The notes under the pieces: generated by a model | What the model was told of the DNA's origin: nothing | Seen by the model: the letters and a program-made list of their open reading frames with translations, nothing else | Databases searched by the model: none | In this document: positions 7,709 to 15,992 of the stretch, piece after piece | Layout: every line of letters starts with the position of its first letter | Position numbering within the stretch: position 1 is the stretch's first letter | NCBI GenBank assembly: GCA_023436715.1 | Contig: JAEZIJ010000222.1 | Span: 1-52,103, forward strand | Direction of reading: 5' to 3' | DNA: 52,103 nt | Source: Acidobacteriota bacterium | GTDB taxonomy: Bacteria; Acidobacteriota; Terriglobia; Bryobacterales; Bryobacteraceae | Translations under genes and position numbers: made by a program

Positions 7709-9742
7709 ATGCGAAGACTTGCCGCCGCAGTACTCTCATGCGCGTTGGCCGCCGGCGGGCAGCAGCCGCAATCTGGCGATGCGCCTGTGTTTCGCAGTTC
7801 GTCGCAACTAGTGGTCGAGACAGTCACGGTCACGGATAAGAACGGCAAACCTATCGAGGGATTGAGGAGCGAGGATTTCACGGTCACCGAAGACGGAGTC
7901 CCGCAAACCATTCGCCTCTGTGAATTCCAGAAGCTCGACGAGGCACCGGTGGCGGCGCCCGCACCGGCAACTGCGTCGACCCCGGGCCAGATCGCGCCCG
8001 AGAAACCGGGTGAGATGCGCTACCGCAATCGCCGGCTGCTGGCCCTCTACTTCGACATGACCGCCATGCCGGTCCCGGACCAGTTGCGCGCGCTCGGCGC
8101 GGCACGGAAGTTCGTCGACACGCAGATCGCGCCCGCCGACCTGGTCGCGATTCTGGAGTTCAGCGAAGGCGTGGTGAAAGTCCATCAGGACTTCACCGAC
8201 GACCGCGCCCGTTTGCGGGCGACCATCGACCAGATTGTCGCGGTATCGCAGGGGCTTGAGGATGATGACGGCGACAGCACCGATGCTGCGTTCGGCCAGA
8301 ACGACTCCGAGTTCAATATCTTCAACACAGACCGCCAACTGTCGGCGCTGCAAACGACCGTCAATATGCTCGGCAGGCTTACGGGAAAGAAGTCGCTGAT
8401 CTATTTCGCCAGCGGGCTGCGGCTTCGGGGCGTGGACAATCAGGCGCAACTGCGCGCCACGCTCAACTCCGCAATTCGCGCCAACGTAGCGTTCTTTCCC
8501 GTCGATGCGCGAGGCTTGCAGGCGGGTGCTCCGCTGGGCGACGCCGCCGCGGGACCGCCCGGCGCGGGCGCGTACACCGGAGGCGCGGCGATGATGGTGG
8601 CGAACAACCTCCAGCGCTCGCAGGACACACTCTACGCGCTTGCCGCCGATACCGGTGGCAAGGCCATGTTCGATTACAACGATCTCTCGATGGGAATCGT
8701 TCAGGCGCAGAAAGCGGTGTCCAGCTACTACGTCGTCGGCTACTACACCACCAACGCGAACCCGGATGGTAAATTCCGAAGGATCGGCATCACACTCAAG
8801 GAGTTCCCTTCCGCGAAACTCGACTACCGCCGCGGTTACTTCGCCGCCAAAGAGTTCGCCAGGTTCACCGCTGCCGATAAAGAAAGGCAGTTGGAAGACG
8901 CGCTGATGCAGGAGGACCCTATCACGGACCTCACCATCGCGATGGAGGTGAACTACTTCCAGTTGAATCGCGCCGAGTATTACGTGCCTGTGATGATGAA
9001 GGTGCCTGGCAGCGAACTGGTGCTGGCACAGAAAGCGGGCGCGGAGAGAACGAGAATCGACTTCATAGGCGAGATTAAAGACGAATACGGCGCCACGATC
9101 CAGAACATACGCGACAAAGTAGATGTCACGCTAAGCGGCGCCACAGCCGCCGAACTCGCGAAACGGCACATACAGTACGACACGGGCTACACGCTGCTCC
9201 CGGGTTCCTACACCATCAAGGTACTGGTGCGCGACAACGAAACCGGCCGCATCGGAACTTACCTGAACAAGTTCACGATCCCGAACCTGAACAAGGAAAC
9301 CGCCCGCATTCCGATCAGCAGCGTGGTGCTGAGCAGCCAGCGCATCGACCTTCGGGACGCGCTCTACACGGCCGGGAAAGACAAAGAGCAGATCACGAAT
9401 CCGCTCGTGCAGGACGGCCGGAAACTGATCCCCAGCGTGACACGCGTCTTCAGCCGCGGCCGCGAGATGTACGTTTACCTTCAAGCGTACGAGCCCGACG
9501 CCGGAAGCCCGCGGCCGCTGGTCGCGTTCGTCACGTTCTACCGGGGCCACTCAAAGGCTTTCGAAACGCGCCCGCTGCCTGTTGCCGATGCGCTGAAGAA
9601 CCGTCTGAATACGATGCCGCTGAAGTTCGGCATCGCGCTCGAGAAGCTCTCCCCAGGCCGCTACACCTGCCAGGTGACGGTTCTCGATCCCGGCGCCCGG
9701 AAGGCGGCGTTCTGGCAGGCGCCCCTCATGATAGTGCCTTGA
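7709..9742 (+). CDS. Secreted VWFA-domain protein (TIGR03436-like)
   Basis: 677 residues from the ATG at 7709, two bases after the receptor stop. The frame stays open far upstream but that part is antisense-like and lacks homology. A signal peptide (MRRLAAAVLSCALAAGGQ) is followed by the entry characteristic of the acidobacterial VWFA-related family (VVETVTVTDKNGKPIEGLRSEDF, TVTEDGVPQ; about 33-70). A von Willebrand A-like fold spans about 105-330 (LLALYFDMTAM, DLVAILEFSEG, GKKSLIYFASGLRL, ALAADTGGKAMFDYNDL, SSYYVVGYYT). The MIDAS position reads DMTAM, not DxSxS, so metal binding may be weakened. A C-terminal half of about 300 residues forms beta-rich repeats. Probably a periplasmic or surface protein acting with the neighbouring receptor. 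Confidence 0.8.
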   Translation: MRRLAAAVLSCALAAGGQQPQSGDAPVFRSSSQLVVETVTVTDKNGKPIEGLRSEDFTVTEDGVPQTIRLCEFQKLDEAPVAAPAPATASTPGQIAPEKPGEMRYRNRRLLALYFDMTAMPVPDQLRALGAARKFVDTQIAPADLVAILEFSEGVVKVHQDFTDDRARLRATIDQIVAVSQGLEDDDGDSTDAAFGQNDSEFNIFNTDRQLSALQTTVNMLGRLTGKKSLIYFASGLRLRGVDNQAQLRATLNSAIRANVAFFPVDARGLQAGAPLGDAAAGPPGAGAYTGGAAMMVANNLQRSQDTLYALAADTGGKAMFDYNDLSMGIVQAQKAVSSYYVVGYYTTNANPDGKFRRIGITLKEFPSAKLDYRRGYFAAKEFARFTAADKERQLEDALMQEDPITDLTIAMEVNYFQLNRAEYYVPVMMKVPGSELVLAQKAGAERTRIDFIGEIKDEYGATIQNIRDKVDVTLSGATAAELAKRHIQYDTGYTLLPGSYTIKVLVRDNETGRIGTYLNKFTIPNLNKETARIPISSVVLSSQRIDLRDALYTAGKDKEQITNPLVQDGRKLIPSVTRVFSRGREMYVYLQAYEPDAGSPRPLVAFVTFYRGHSKAFETRPLPVADALKNRLNTMPLKFGIALEKLSPGRYTCQVTVLDPGARKAAFWQAPLMIVP

Positions 9743-9776
9743 TTCAACTCGCGGCTGGGGTGGTTTAATAGCCCTT

Positions 9777-10068
9777 GTGCCGAATCCTTCGTGGGTCTTG
9801 TGTCTGGCACTGATCGTGTCTCCATCGCTGTGGGCGGCCGAAGCAACCGTGCCCGCCTCTCGCTTACATGACCAGATTCGAGGCGGTCTGCTCGGGCACA
9901 TCCTGGGCGACCTTAACGGCCTTCGGCACGTCAGCGCGCGCGCTTTCCAGCTATCCGAAGATGCTCGACGTGATCTATTACCAATCGGGTCCGGCCGGCG
10001 AGAAGATCCGCGCCAAAGCCGCCGCCGTTGGGCTAAGCAAACCGGCCGCGGCGATCAGGTTCGAGTAG
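9777..10068 (+). pseudogene. Remnant with ADP-ribosylglycohydrolase-like N-terminus
   Basis: A GTG-started frame begins with a signal peptide (VPNPSWVLCLALIVSPSLWA) and then RLHDQIRGGLLGHILGDLNGL, which resembles the start of ADP-ribosylglycohydrolases. After about residue 50 it turns into unlikely Arg-rich sequence. From about 9930 the +1 frame instead gives a protein-like stretch, SYPKMLDVIYYQSG to PAAAIRFE, ending in TAG at 10066-10068. The whole is about 97 codons, far below the usual 300 or more. The reading is a gene reduced by an internal deletion plus frame change. The second fragment was not identified and may be the tail of the same or another gene. Confidence 0.5.
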
Positions 10069-10151
10069 CGGTCACGCCCACTGGTTTCTGAGGTAAGCTG
10101 GAACATTCAAGAAGACCGGGCGCGGTTCAGGCCTAAACAGGAGACGGTAAC

Positions 10152-11507
10152 ATGGCGCAAAGCGGCATTTCCAGACGATATTTCTTTTACGGCGCAGTGC
10201 TGGCGGGGGCGGTTCCCCAGGCAGGTTTCGGCAGTGTTGCATCGCTGAAACGGCTCGGGTTCAAATCGCCCAATGAGAAGCTCAACATTGCTGCGATCGG
10301 GGCGGGCGGCAAGGGATACAGCGACATCATGGCCTGCCGCGAGACGGAAAACATCGTCGCGCTTGCCGACCCCGACGAGAAGCGCGCCGAGCGCACTTTC
10401 CAGACCTTTCCGAACCTGCCCAAGTACAAGGACTTCCGGCAGATGTTCGACAAGCAAGCGAGAGAGATCGACGCGGTGCTGGTGTCATGCCCCGACCACA
10501 TGCACGGCTCGGCGGCGATGTGGGCGATGACGCGCGGCAAGCATGTCTACTGCCAGAAGCCGCTGACGCGAACGGTTTGGGAAGCGCAGGAGCTCGAGAA
10601 GGCAGCCCGGAAGTACGGCGTGGCCACGCAGATGGGTAATCAGGGCTACTCGAATCAGGGCGCGCGCGAGTGCTGTGAGATTGTCTGGGCGGGTGATATC
10701 GGCAACGTAACGGAGGTGCATGCCTGGACGAATCGGCCGCTCAAATACTGGCCGCAAGGCCCGGACGTGATTCCCCAGGAAGCGGCGGCTCCTTCGACAC
10801 TGGACTGGAACGCCTGGCTCGGCGGAGCGGAGATGCGCCCGTTCAGCCCCGCTTACGTTCCCCACAACTGGCGCGGTTTCCCGGAATACGGCTGCGGTGC
10901 AATCGGCGATATGGCATGCCACATCCTGGGCACGCCGAACATGGCGTTGCGGCTGACCGCTCCGGTGAGCGTCGAGTGCGTGAAACAGGAGGGCAAGAGC
11001 AAGTACACTTTCTCGCAGAGGAACGTGATCCGCTTCGACTTTCCGGCCCGGGGAGCGATGCCGCCGGTCAAGATCTACTGGTACGACAGCATGGACGCGC
11101 AACCGAAGATCGAAGGCGTACCCCAAGGCGAGTTGCTCGGCGACAAGGATATCAACGGCAGCGTGCTCATCGGCGACAAGGGCATGGTCACCACCGGATG
11201 CTACGGCGAGCGCACGCGCCTGGTTCCGGCCGAGAAGATGAAGGATTACAAGCTGCCGCCGCAACTGCTGACCCGTTCGCCCGGGCACTACCGGGATTGG
11301 ATTCGCGCCGCGAAAGGCGGTGAACCGGCCTGTTCGAATTTCAGCGTTGCCGCCCCGTTTGTCCAGTGGATGCTGCTGGGCGTGATCGCGATGAAGTTCG
11401 AAGGCAAACTGGAGTGGGACGCCGCTAAAGGCCGCTTCACGAACAACGCGGAGGCCAATCAGTACCTCCGGCCGAAATTCCGGAAGGGCTGGAAGTTCGC
11501 GGGATAG
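10152..11507 (+). CDS. Tat-exported Gfo/Idh/MocA family oxidoreductase
   Basis: 451 residues. A Tat-type leader (SGISRRYFFYGAVLAGAVPQ) is followed by a Rossmann nucleotide-binding domain (NIAAIGAGGKGYSDIMACRE, about 40-160) with the family segment VYCQKPLTRTV, in which the usual EKP is QKP as is common in this secreted subgroup. The C-terminal alpha/beta domain (about 165-430) has GNQGYSNQG, GCGAIGDMACHILG and a final EANQYLRPKFRKGWKF. The family oxidises or reduces sugars and inositols with bound NAD(P). An AGGAGA ribosome site precedes the ATG. It faces the FAD oxidoreductase gene across a shared hairpin. The substrate is unknown, but acidobacterial carbohydrate metabolism is likely. Confidence 0.85.
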   Translation: MAQSGISRRYFFYGAVLAGAVPQAGFGSVASLKRLGFKSPNEKLNIAAIGAGGKGYSDIMACRETENIVALADPDEKRAERTFQTFPNLPKYKDFRQMFDKQAREIDAVLVSCPDHMHGSAAMWAMTRGKHVYCQKPLTRTVWEAQELEKAARKYGVATQMGNQGYSNQGARECCEIVWAGDIGNVTEVHAWTNRPLKYWPQGPDVIPQEAAAPSTLDWNAWLGGAEMRPFSPAYVPHNWRGFPEYGCGAIGDMACHILGTPNMALRLTAPVSVECVKQEGKSKYTFSQRNVIRFDFPARGAMPPVKIYWYDSMDAQPKIEGVPQGELLGDKDINGSVLIGDKGMVTTGCYGERTRLVPAEKMKDYKLPPQLLTRSPGHYRDWIRAAKGGEPACSNFSVAAPFVQWMLLGVIAMKFEGKLEWDAAKGRFTNNAEANQYLRPKFRKGWKFAG

Positions 11508-11515
11508 CCGGCAAC

Positions 11516-11552
11516 GTCGCGGCTCGGCAACAGCATCAAACCGAGCCGCGAC
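11516..11552. terminator. Shared stem-loop between convergent genes
   Basis: GTCGCGGCTCGG (11516-11527) and CCGAGCCGCGAC (11541-11552) form a perfect 12-bp stem with a 13-base loop, placed between the two converging stop codons. It could end transcription from both sides although no T-run flanks it. The stem sequence matches the REP-like 12-mer at 773-784. Confidence 0.55.
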
Positions 11553-11556
11553 TGCC

Positions 11557-12930
11557 TCAGATTCTCAACTCGGCGTTCTGGCTCTTCAGGAGTTTCTGAA
11601 GCGCTTTGACGTCGAGCTTGCGTGGCGAGATACCGGCAGTGGCCGCCATAGCAGCGGCGCAACCCGAGGCGTGGCCGACCGCCATAGCCGGAGCCATCGA
11701 GCGCGCGGACTGGAAGGGCGCCTGTTCGCATGAAATGCAGCGGCCTGAGAGCACCAGGCCGTCGATCTTCTTCGGAACCAGCGAACGATACGGGATGTCG
11801 AAGCCCTCGTGTTCGAAGAAGAACCGCTTGCCGTGGTAGCCCGGCATTGGATTGGAGCTGATCGCAATCACGTCGGGGAAACGCGTGCCTTTGATCGCAT
11901 CCTGCTCGGTCACGCAGTACTCGCCGCTGATGCGGCGGGTCTCCCGGACTCCTATGCAGGTGGCCGTCTGCATCAGATACAGCGACTCCATACCCGGCTT
12001 CTTTCGCATCGCCTGAACGGTGTCCCAGAGCTTGAGGCGCGTCTCGATCTCGGCCCGCGTCAGGTTTTCCACATCCGCGCCGTCGCCGCCGAAGCCCGGA
12101 CCCCACCTCACCACACGGTCGCTGATCCGCATACCCCCGAAAGAGTCCTTGACACTTGCAGGCACCCCGCCGAGCCGGTACATCAGCGACATGTCCATGC
12201 GGTCTCCCGTCGCGGCAGGACCCATGAACGGCGCGCCGGCCGCCGCGGCTACATCGCCGTCCCCGGTGCAGTCGATGACGATGTCTGCGGCAATCGCCTG
12301 CCGCCCGCTTTTCGATTCGACGATGACGCCGGTCACCCGCGAGCCGTCCAACATCGGCGCGACCACCCAACTGTGGAGCCGCAGCTTCACACCTTCTTTC
12401 CGCAGCAGGTTGAATGATGCGATCTTAGCCGCCTCCGGATCGAAAGGCACTGTGTAGGGCAGGTCGCCCTTCGTGACGTCATGGCGGAAATTGAGCTCGT
12501 AGTTGTCCATGTCCGCCACACCGCCCAGGCGCACGAGCTCGGCAATGTACTCCGCCGGGATGCCTTTCACGGTTTGGAGCGCCTCGGGCGCACGTTGATT
12601 GCGGAAGCCGTTGTAGCACGTCATCAAGCCGGCGACGCCGTTGCCGCCCAGGAAGGCGTAGCGCTCGATCAGGAGGGTGCTTGCGCCGCTGCGTGCGGCC
12701 GCTGCCGCGGCAATGACGCCGCTCGGGCCGCCGCCGGCAACCACAACTTGATACCGGGCCACGACCGGCGTCTCGATAGTCTCGCGGTACGCCTTGGCGG
12801 CTGATTTTCCGCTTTGGCCGGCCGGGCTGGCCTTTGCGGCGAGCGCACCGGTTACGGCCGCCGAAACAAACGCCCTGCGCCCGAATGAGCGTGATTCTGA
12901 TTTATCATGACTGGTTTTCTCGCGATTCAT
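11557..12930 (-). CDS. Tat-exported FAD-dependent oxidoreductase
   Basis: 457 residues. The leader SFGRRAFVSAAVTGALAAKA is a Tat signal. The FAD-binding Rossmann motif VVVAGGGPSGVIAAAAAARSG (about 62-82) is followed by LLIERYAFLGGNG and a second flavin motif near the C-terminus (LVLSGRCISCE, then AVGHASGCAAA). ADIVIDCTGDGDVAAAAGAPF is typical of the FAD-dependent oxidoreductase group related to fumarate reductase and FAD_oxidored proteins. The start is preceded by GAGGAAAG. It converges on the Gfo/Idh/MocA gene; both being Tat-exported suggests periplasmic redox steps on related substrates. The substrate is unknown. Confidence 0.82.
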   Translation of the reverse strand: MNREKTSHDKSESRSFGRRAFVSAAVTGALAAKASPAGQSGKSAAKAYRETIETPVVARYQVVVAGGGPSGVIAAAAAARSGASTLLIERYAFLGGNGVAGLMTCYNGFRNQRAPEALQTVKGIPAEYIAELVRLGGVADMDNYELNFRHDVTKGDLPYTVPFDPEAAKIASFNLLRKEGVKLRLHSWVVAPMLDGSRVTGVIVESKSGRQAIAADIVIDCTGDGDVAAAAGAPFMGPAATGDRMDMSLMYRLGGVPASVKDSFGGMRISDRVVRWGPGFGGDGADVENLTRAEIETRLKLWDTVQAMRKKPGMESLYLMQTATCIGVRETRRISGEYCVTEQDAIKGTRFPDVIAISSNPMPGYHGKRFFFEHEGFDIPYRSLVPKKIDGLVLSGRCISCEQAPFQSARSMAPAMAVGHASGCAAAMAATAGISPRKLDVKALQKLLKSQNAELRI

Positions 12931-12984
12931 CTTTTCTTTCCTCGCAGGTGGTCCAGCACCGATTGTAGTCCGAACGGAGCCCTG

Positions 12985-13719
12985 TTACCTGAACATATCC
13001 CGCTCAGGGGGACGCACCAGTTCCCTGCCCCCGCCATCTGCCGCGGCCCACTCGAGCCCGCGAATCAGTGCCACCGGCTGCCCCGCGCTCTTCCGCATCA
13101 CCAGCCCGGCGGCGGCAGCCACCTGGTCCGCTATTGCGATCACGGTGCTCGTCATGGCCCGCCCGCGGCGGTCCGCACACCCGCGGTAGTCATCCAGCGG
13201 GGCCATCCCCGCAACCCCGATGGCCACATCGACAAGACCCTCGCGCCACGGCCGGCCGAAAGTATCGGTAATCACGACTGCGCCGCACCCGATACCCGCC
13301 AGCAGCCGCCGCGCGCTGGCATCCGGGTCCTGAGGCAAGACCGTCACGATTTCCGCGGACGCGGTGTTCGATTGGTCCACGCCCGCATTGGCGCAGACGA
13401 ATCCGTGATGCGTCTCGCAGATCATCACGCCGCGGTCCATCTTCACCACCCTCCGCGACTGCCTCAGAATTGCCTCCACCAGCCGGGCGTCCCTGTCCCA
13501 CTCCGCCGCCCATCGAACCGCGAATGGCGACGGCGTTACCTCCCGCAGATCGACAAGCGCCGCCTCCGCTTTCGAGACCACTTTCTGCGCCACGGCTGCG
13601 ATGACTGAGGAGTCGATCCCCTGCCCCTCGCGCGCCGCCGCCTCGACGACCAGCCGCGCCAGGTCTTCACCCGCCCCCACCTCGGGAATCGTTCGAATAG
13701 CGGCTATTTCCACGCGCAT
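12985..13719 (-). CDS. cofE: Coenzyme F420:L-glutamate ligase CofE
   Basis: 244 residues from the ATG at 13719; a longer open frame upstream is the antisense of cofC and is not used. CofE adds L-glutamate residues to F420-0 with GTP. The chain follows the family throughout: IPEVGAGEDLARLV, IAAVAQKVVSKAEAALVDL, VVKMDRGVMICETHHGFVCANAGVDQSN, GCGAVVITDTFGRPWREG and the closing LIRGLEWAAADG. It is the single-domain archaeal-type length and lacks the FMN-binding nitroreductase domain that FbiB adds in Actinobacteria. Its start lies inside the end of cofC (16-base overlap), so translation is probably coupled. It is the last gene of npdG-cofD-cofC-cofE. Confidence 0.93.
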   Translation of the reverse strand: MRVEIAAIRTIPEVGAGEDLARLVVEAAAREGQGIDSSVIAAVAQKVVSKAEAALVDLREVTPSPFAVRWAAEWDRDARLVEAILRQSRRVVKMDRGVMICETHHGFVCANAGVDQSNTASAEIVTVLPQDPDASARRLLAGIGCGAVVITDTFGRPWREGLVDVAIGVAGMAPLDDYRGCADRRGRAMTSTVIAIADQVAAAAGLVMRKSAGQPVALIRGLEWAAADGGGRELVRPPERDMFR

Positions 13720-14339
13720 AAAGGTTCCAGAAACCGTGCCGCCCGGCACTCGGGTGCGCGGGCCAGCAACTCGGCTACGTCCTCGGGGGTGTCGATGTCG
13801 AACATCAGGCCGGGGACGCGCAGCACGTCCGCCGGAATGCACTTCTTGCGGGCCTGCTCCAGGTGCGCACGGAAACTGCCAGGGCCGAACCGGCTCTCGA
13901 TTGCATTCGGAGGCGTGCGCACCAGCGCATTCGTTCCCGTCCCGTCTGACGAAGGCACGATCACCACTCCCGGCCTTGCGGCGGCGGCCAGGCACTTGAA
14001 ATCCGCTTTCGTCGCGAGCGGCACATCGATGGGAACGAGTATCGCCGTCGTCGCGCCCAGTTCCAGCGCGCGCCGGCACGCGGAGTCAGCCGATGCGCTA
14101 TGGCTCTCTTGCTCCCGCTCCTCGAAGACCAGCGCCCCCGAACGGCGCGCGAGGCACGCGGCGCCGGCATCGGACGTCACGACCACCACCCGACCGATGC
14201 CCTCCGCCGCGCAAAGCGCCGCCAGCGTATCCTCGTACATCATCCGCGCCAGCGCCTCCCGCTGCTGCGCGCTCAGAACTCCCGCCAGCCGCTGCTTGGC
14301 GTTACCCGGAGCCTTCACCGGCAGAATGGCGAATATCAC
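13704..14339 (-). CDS. cofC: Phospholactate/phosphoenolpyruvate guanylyltransferase CofC
   Basis: 211 residues starting at a GTG (14339). The opening IFAILPVKAPGNAKQRLAGVLS is the nucleotide-binding loop of CofC/FbiD. The chain continues with VVVVTSDAGAA, AILVPIDVPLATKADF, VVIVPSSDGTGTNALV and GLMFDIDTPEDVAELL, the metal- and GTP-binding sites of this nucleotidyltransferase fold. It couples GTP to 2-phospholactate, phosphoenolpyruvate or 3-phosphoglycerate to make the activated side-chain donor used by CofD. Which acid it prefers cannot be read here. One base separates it from cofD, and its end overlaps cofE. Confidence 0.92.
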   Translation of the reverse strand: MIFAILPVKAPGNAKQRLAGVLSAQQREALARMMYEDTLAALCAAEGIGRVVVVTSDAGAACLARRSGALVFEEREQESHSASADSACRRALELGATTAILVPIDVPLATKADFKCLAAAARPGVVIVPSSDGTGTNALVRTPPNAIESRFGPGSFRAHLEQARKKCIPADVLRVPGLMFDIDTPEDVAELLARAPECRAARFLEPLCAWK

Positions 14340-14340
14340 G

Positions 14341-15273
14341 CTAGATCCCCAGTTCCCGCACCACGGCGCTTGCGAGCGCCTTTCGCTCCTGCACGCCGCG
14401 CATGATCGTATCGGTGATTACGGGCCGGGGTCCCAGCGACTCCACCTCCGGCCCCTGCTCGCGGTCGGCCTCGTCCAACACAAACACACCCGCGAAATCG
14501 GAGTACAGCCGCGCCACCTCAGCCGCGCACGGCCGCAGCCCCATGCCGCGCATCATGTCCGCCGCGGGGCCTTTCAGTGCTCGCCCGCCCACAATCGGAC
14601 TTACCGCCGCAACCCTCTCCCGCCGCTCGCGAAGCGCTTCGCGCACGCCGGCCACCGAAAGAATCGGGCCGATGCTGATGAACGGATTCGAAGGGCACAC
14701 GATGATCGCATCGGCCGTCCGGATCGCCTCGATCAGTCCCGGAGCCGGCTCCGCATGCTCTGCGCCTTCGAATCGCACCCCGAGCACCACGTCGGTTGCC
14801 CGCCGCTCGACGAAGTACGTCTGGAACGCCAGTTCCCCGGCTGGAGTGCATACGCGGGTCCGCACCCGGTCGTTCGACATCGGCACGAGCGCAGCGCGCA
14901 CGCCCAGCGCCTTCGCAAGCTCCGCCGTCACCTTCGCCAGGGTCGCGCCTTCGGCGATCCGCCGTGTCCGGTACAGGTGCGCGGCAAGGTCGCGGTCGCC
15001 GAGTTGGAACCACGTCTCCGCACCCAACCGGCCCAGCGCCTCAAGGCAGTGGAACGTGTCCCCTTGAATGCCCCACCCGCGCTCCGGGTCGGCCAGACCG
15101 GCCAGCGTGTACATCACCGTGTCGAGGTCCGGGGAAATGTGCAGCCCGTGTATCTCCGCATCGTCCGCCGTGTTCCCGATGATGAATAGCCGCTCCGCGT
15201 CAACCACGCCCGAGAGCCCGTCGAGAAATCGCGCAGCCCCCACGCCGCCGGCCAGAGCGACAATTCGCTTCAT
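14341..15273 (-). CDS. cofD: 2-phospho-L-lactate (or enolpyruvyl) transferase CofD
   Basis: 310 residues, the usual CofD/FbiA length. It transfers the phospho-acyl group from the GDP-activated donor to the deazaflavin Fo, forming F420-0 or its dehydro form. Family signatures are present: IVALAGGVGAARFLDGL at the N-terminus, IGNTADDAEIHGLHISPDLDTV, WGIQGDTFHCLEALG, PMSNDRVRTRV, IVCPSNPFISIGPIL and AVSPIVGGRALKGPA. Its ATG overlaps the npdG stop by four bases, and cofC follows after one base, so the four leftward genes are translationally linked. Confidence 0.95.
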   Translation of the reverse strand: MKRIVALAGGVGAARFLDGLSGVVDAERLFIIGNTADDAEIHGLHISPDLDTVMYTLAGLADPERGWGIQGDTFHCLEALGRLGAETWFQLGDRDLAAHLYRTRRIAEGATLAKVTAELAKALGVRAALVPMSNDRVRTRVCTPAGELAFQTYFVERRATDVVLGVRFEGAEHAEPAPGLIEAIRTADAIIVCPSNPFISIGPILSVAGVREALRERRERVAAVSPIVGGRALKGPAADMMRGMGLRPCAAEVARLYSDFAGVFVLDEADREQGPEVESLGPRPVITDTIMRGVQERKALASAVVRELGI

Positions 15274-15944
15274 GGCTTCGCTCCGCTCGGCTCGAGACCT
15301 GTGATCCGAAGCCCGGAAGCCTTCACTTTGTGCCTGAGGTTCAGCGAAATCAGCAGCGCGGCGCAGTTTTCGATGAGGCGCGCGTTCTCCAGCGGGCCGG
15401 CATCAATCGCTCGCACCCCGGCGATCGTCTCCGCCAGTTCCCGAACCGCCGCCTTCGCCTCCGCGCTGTCGCCGCAGAGCAGAACGTCGCAATCCACGCG
15501 CTCGTCCAGTTTCGCCAGCGCATGCGCACTCAGGAAGTGAAACGCCGCAACTACCGGAACGCCCACTGGCACGAGCCGCGCTGCCTGCTGCGCCGCCGAA
15601 CCGTCCCACAGCGTCAGTGTCCGCGAAGCGCGCCCGCCGATTGCCGCTTCAAGCGGAACCGTGGCATCGACAAGAATGGCACCAGGGCGGAAGCTCTCGC
15701 GAATCGACTTGAGAATTGCCCCTTGCGCGCTGAGCGGAACGGTGAGGACGACTATGTCCGCCTCGCGCACGGCATCCGCATTCGTGCGGCCTTCGACCTG
15801 CCCCGCCATTTCCAACGCGACCGTCTGAGCCTTCTCGAGACTCCTTGAGCCAATCAGCACGCGAAGGCCGGCCCTGGCGAACCGGGCGGCAAGCCCGGCC
15901 CCCTCCGCCCCGGTCCCTCCAACCACCGCTACGGTTCCCAGCAT
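15270..15944 (-). CDS. npdG: F420H2:NADP oxidoreductase NpdG
   Basis: 224 residues from the ATG at 15944; the frame is open further upstream but homology begins here (MLGTVAVVGGTGAEGAGLA). This is an N-terminal Rossmann domain with GGTG, RVLIGSRSLEKA for NADP, and IVVLTVPLSAQ. The second half contains LVDATVPLE, VAAFHFLSAHAL, DVLLCGDS and a final helical dimer region. The family (F420-dependent NADP reductase, NADP_oxidored type) moves hydride between NADPH and F420. It is the first gene of the leftward F420 transcript and begins 48 bases from the divergent SagB-like gene. This gives the cell a way to recharge F420 without an F420-specific glucose-6-phosphate dehydrogenase. Confidence 0.88.
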   Translation of the reverse strand: MLGTVAVVGGTGAEGAGLAARFARAGLRVLIGSRSLEKAQTVALEMAGQVEGRTNADAVREADIVVLTVPLSAQGAILKSIRESFRPGAILVDATVPLEAAIGGRASRTLTLWDGSAAQQAARLVPVGVPVVAAFHFLSAHALAKLDERVDCDVLLCGDSAEAKAAVRELAETIAGVRAIDAGPLENARLIENCAALLISLNLRHKVKASGLRITGLEPSGAKP

Positions 15945-15949
15945 GTACC

Positions 15950-15964
15950 ATGATTCTAGATCAT
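15950..15964. promoter_or_regulatory. Inverted repeat in the divergent F420 promoter
   Basis: ATGAT - five bases - ATCAT, with TCTAGA at the centre, sits in the only noncoding DNA (48 bp) between npdG and the SagB-like gene. It would suit a dimeric regulator controlling both transcripts. The half-sites are short, so chance is possible. Confidence 0.35.
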
Positions 15965-15992
15965 TCCGGGCCGCCGCCTGCGAGGTAACCCG

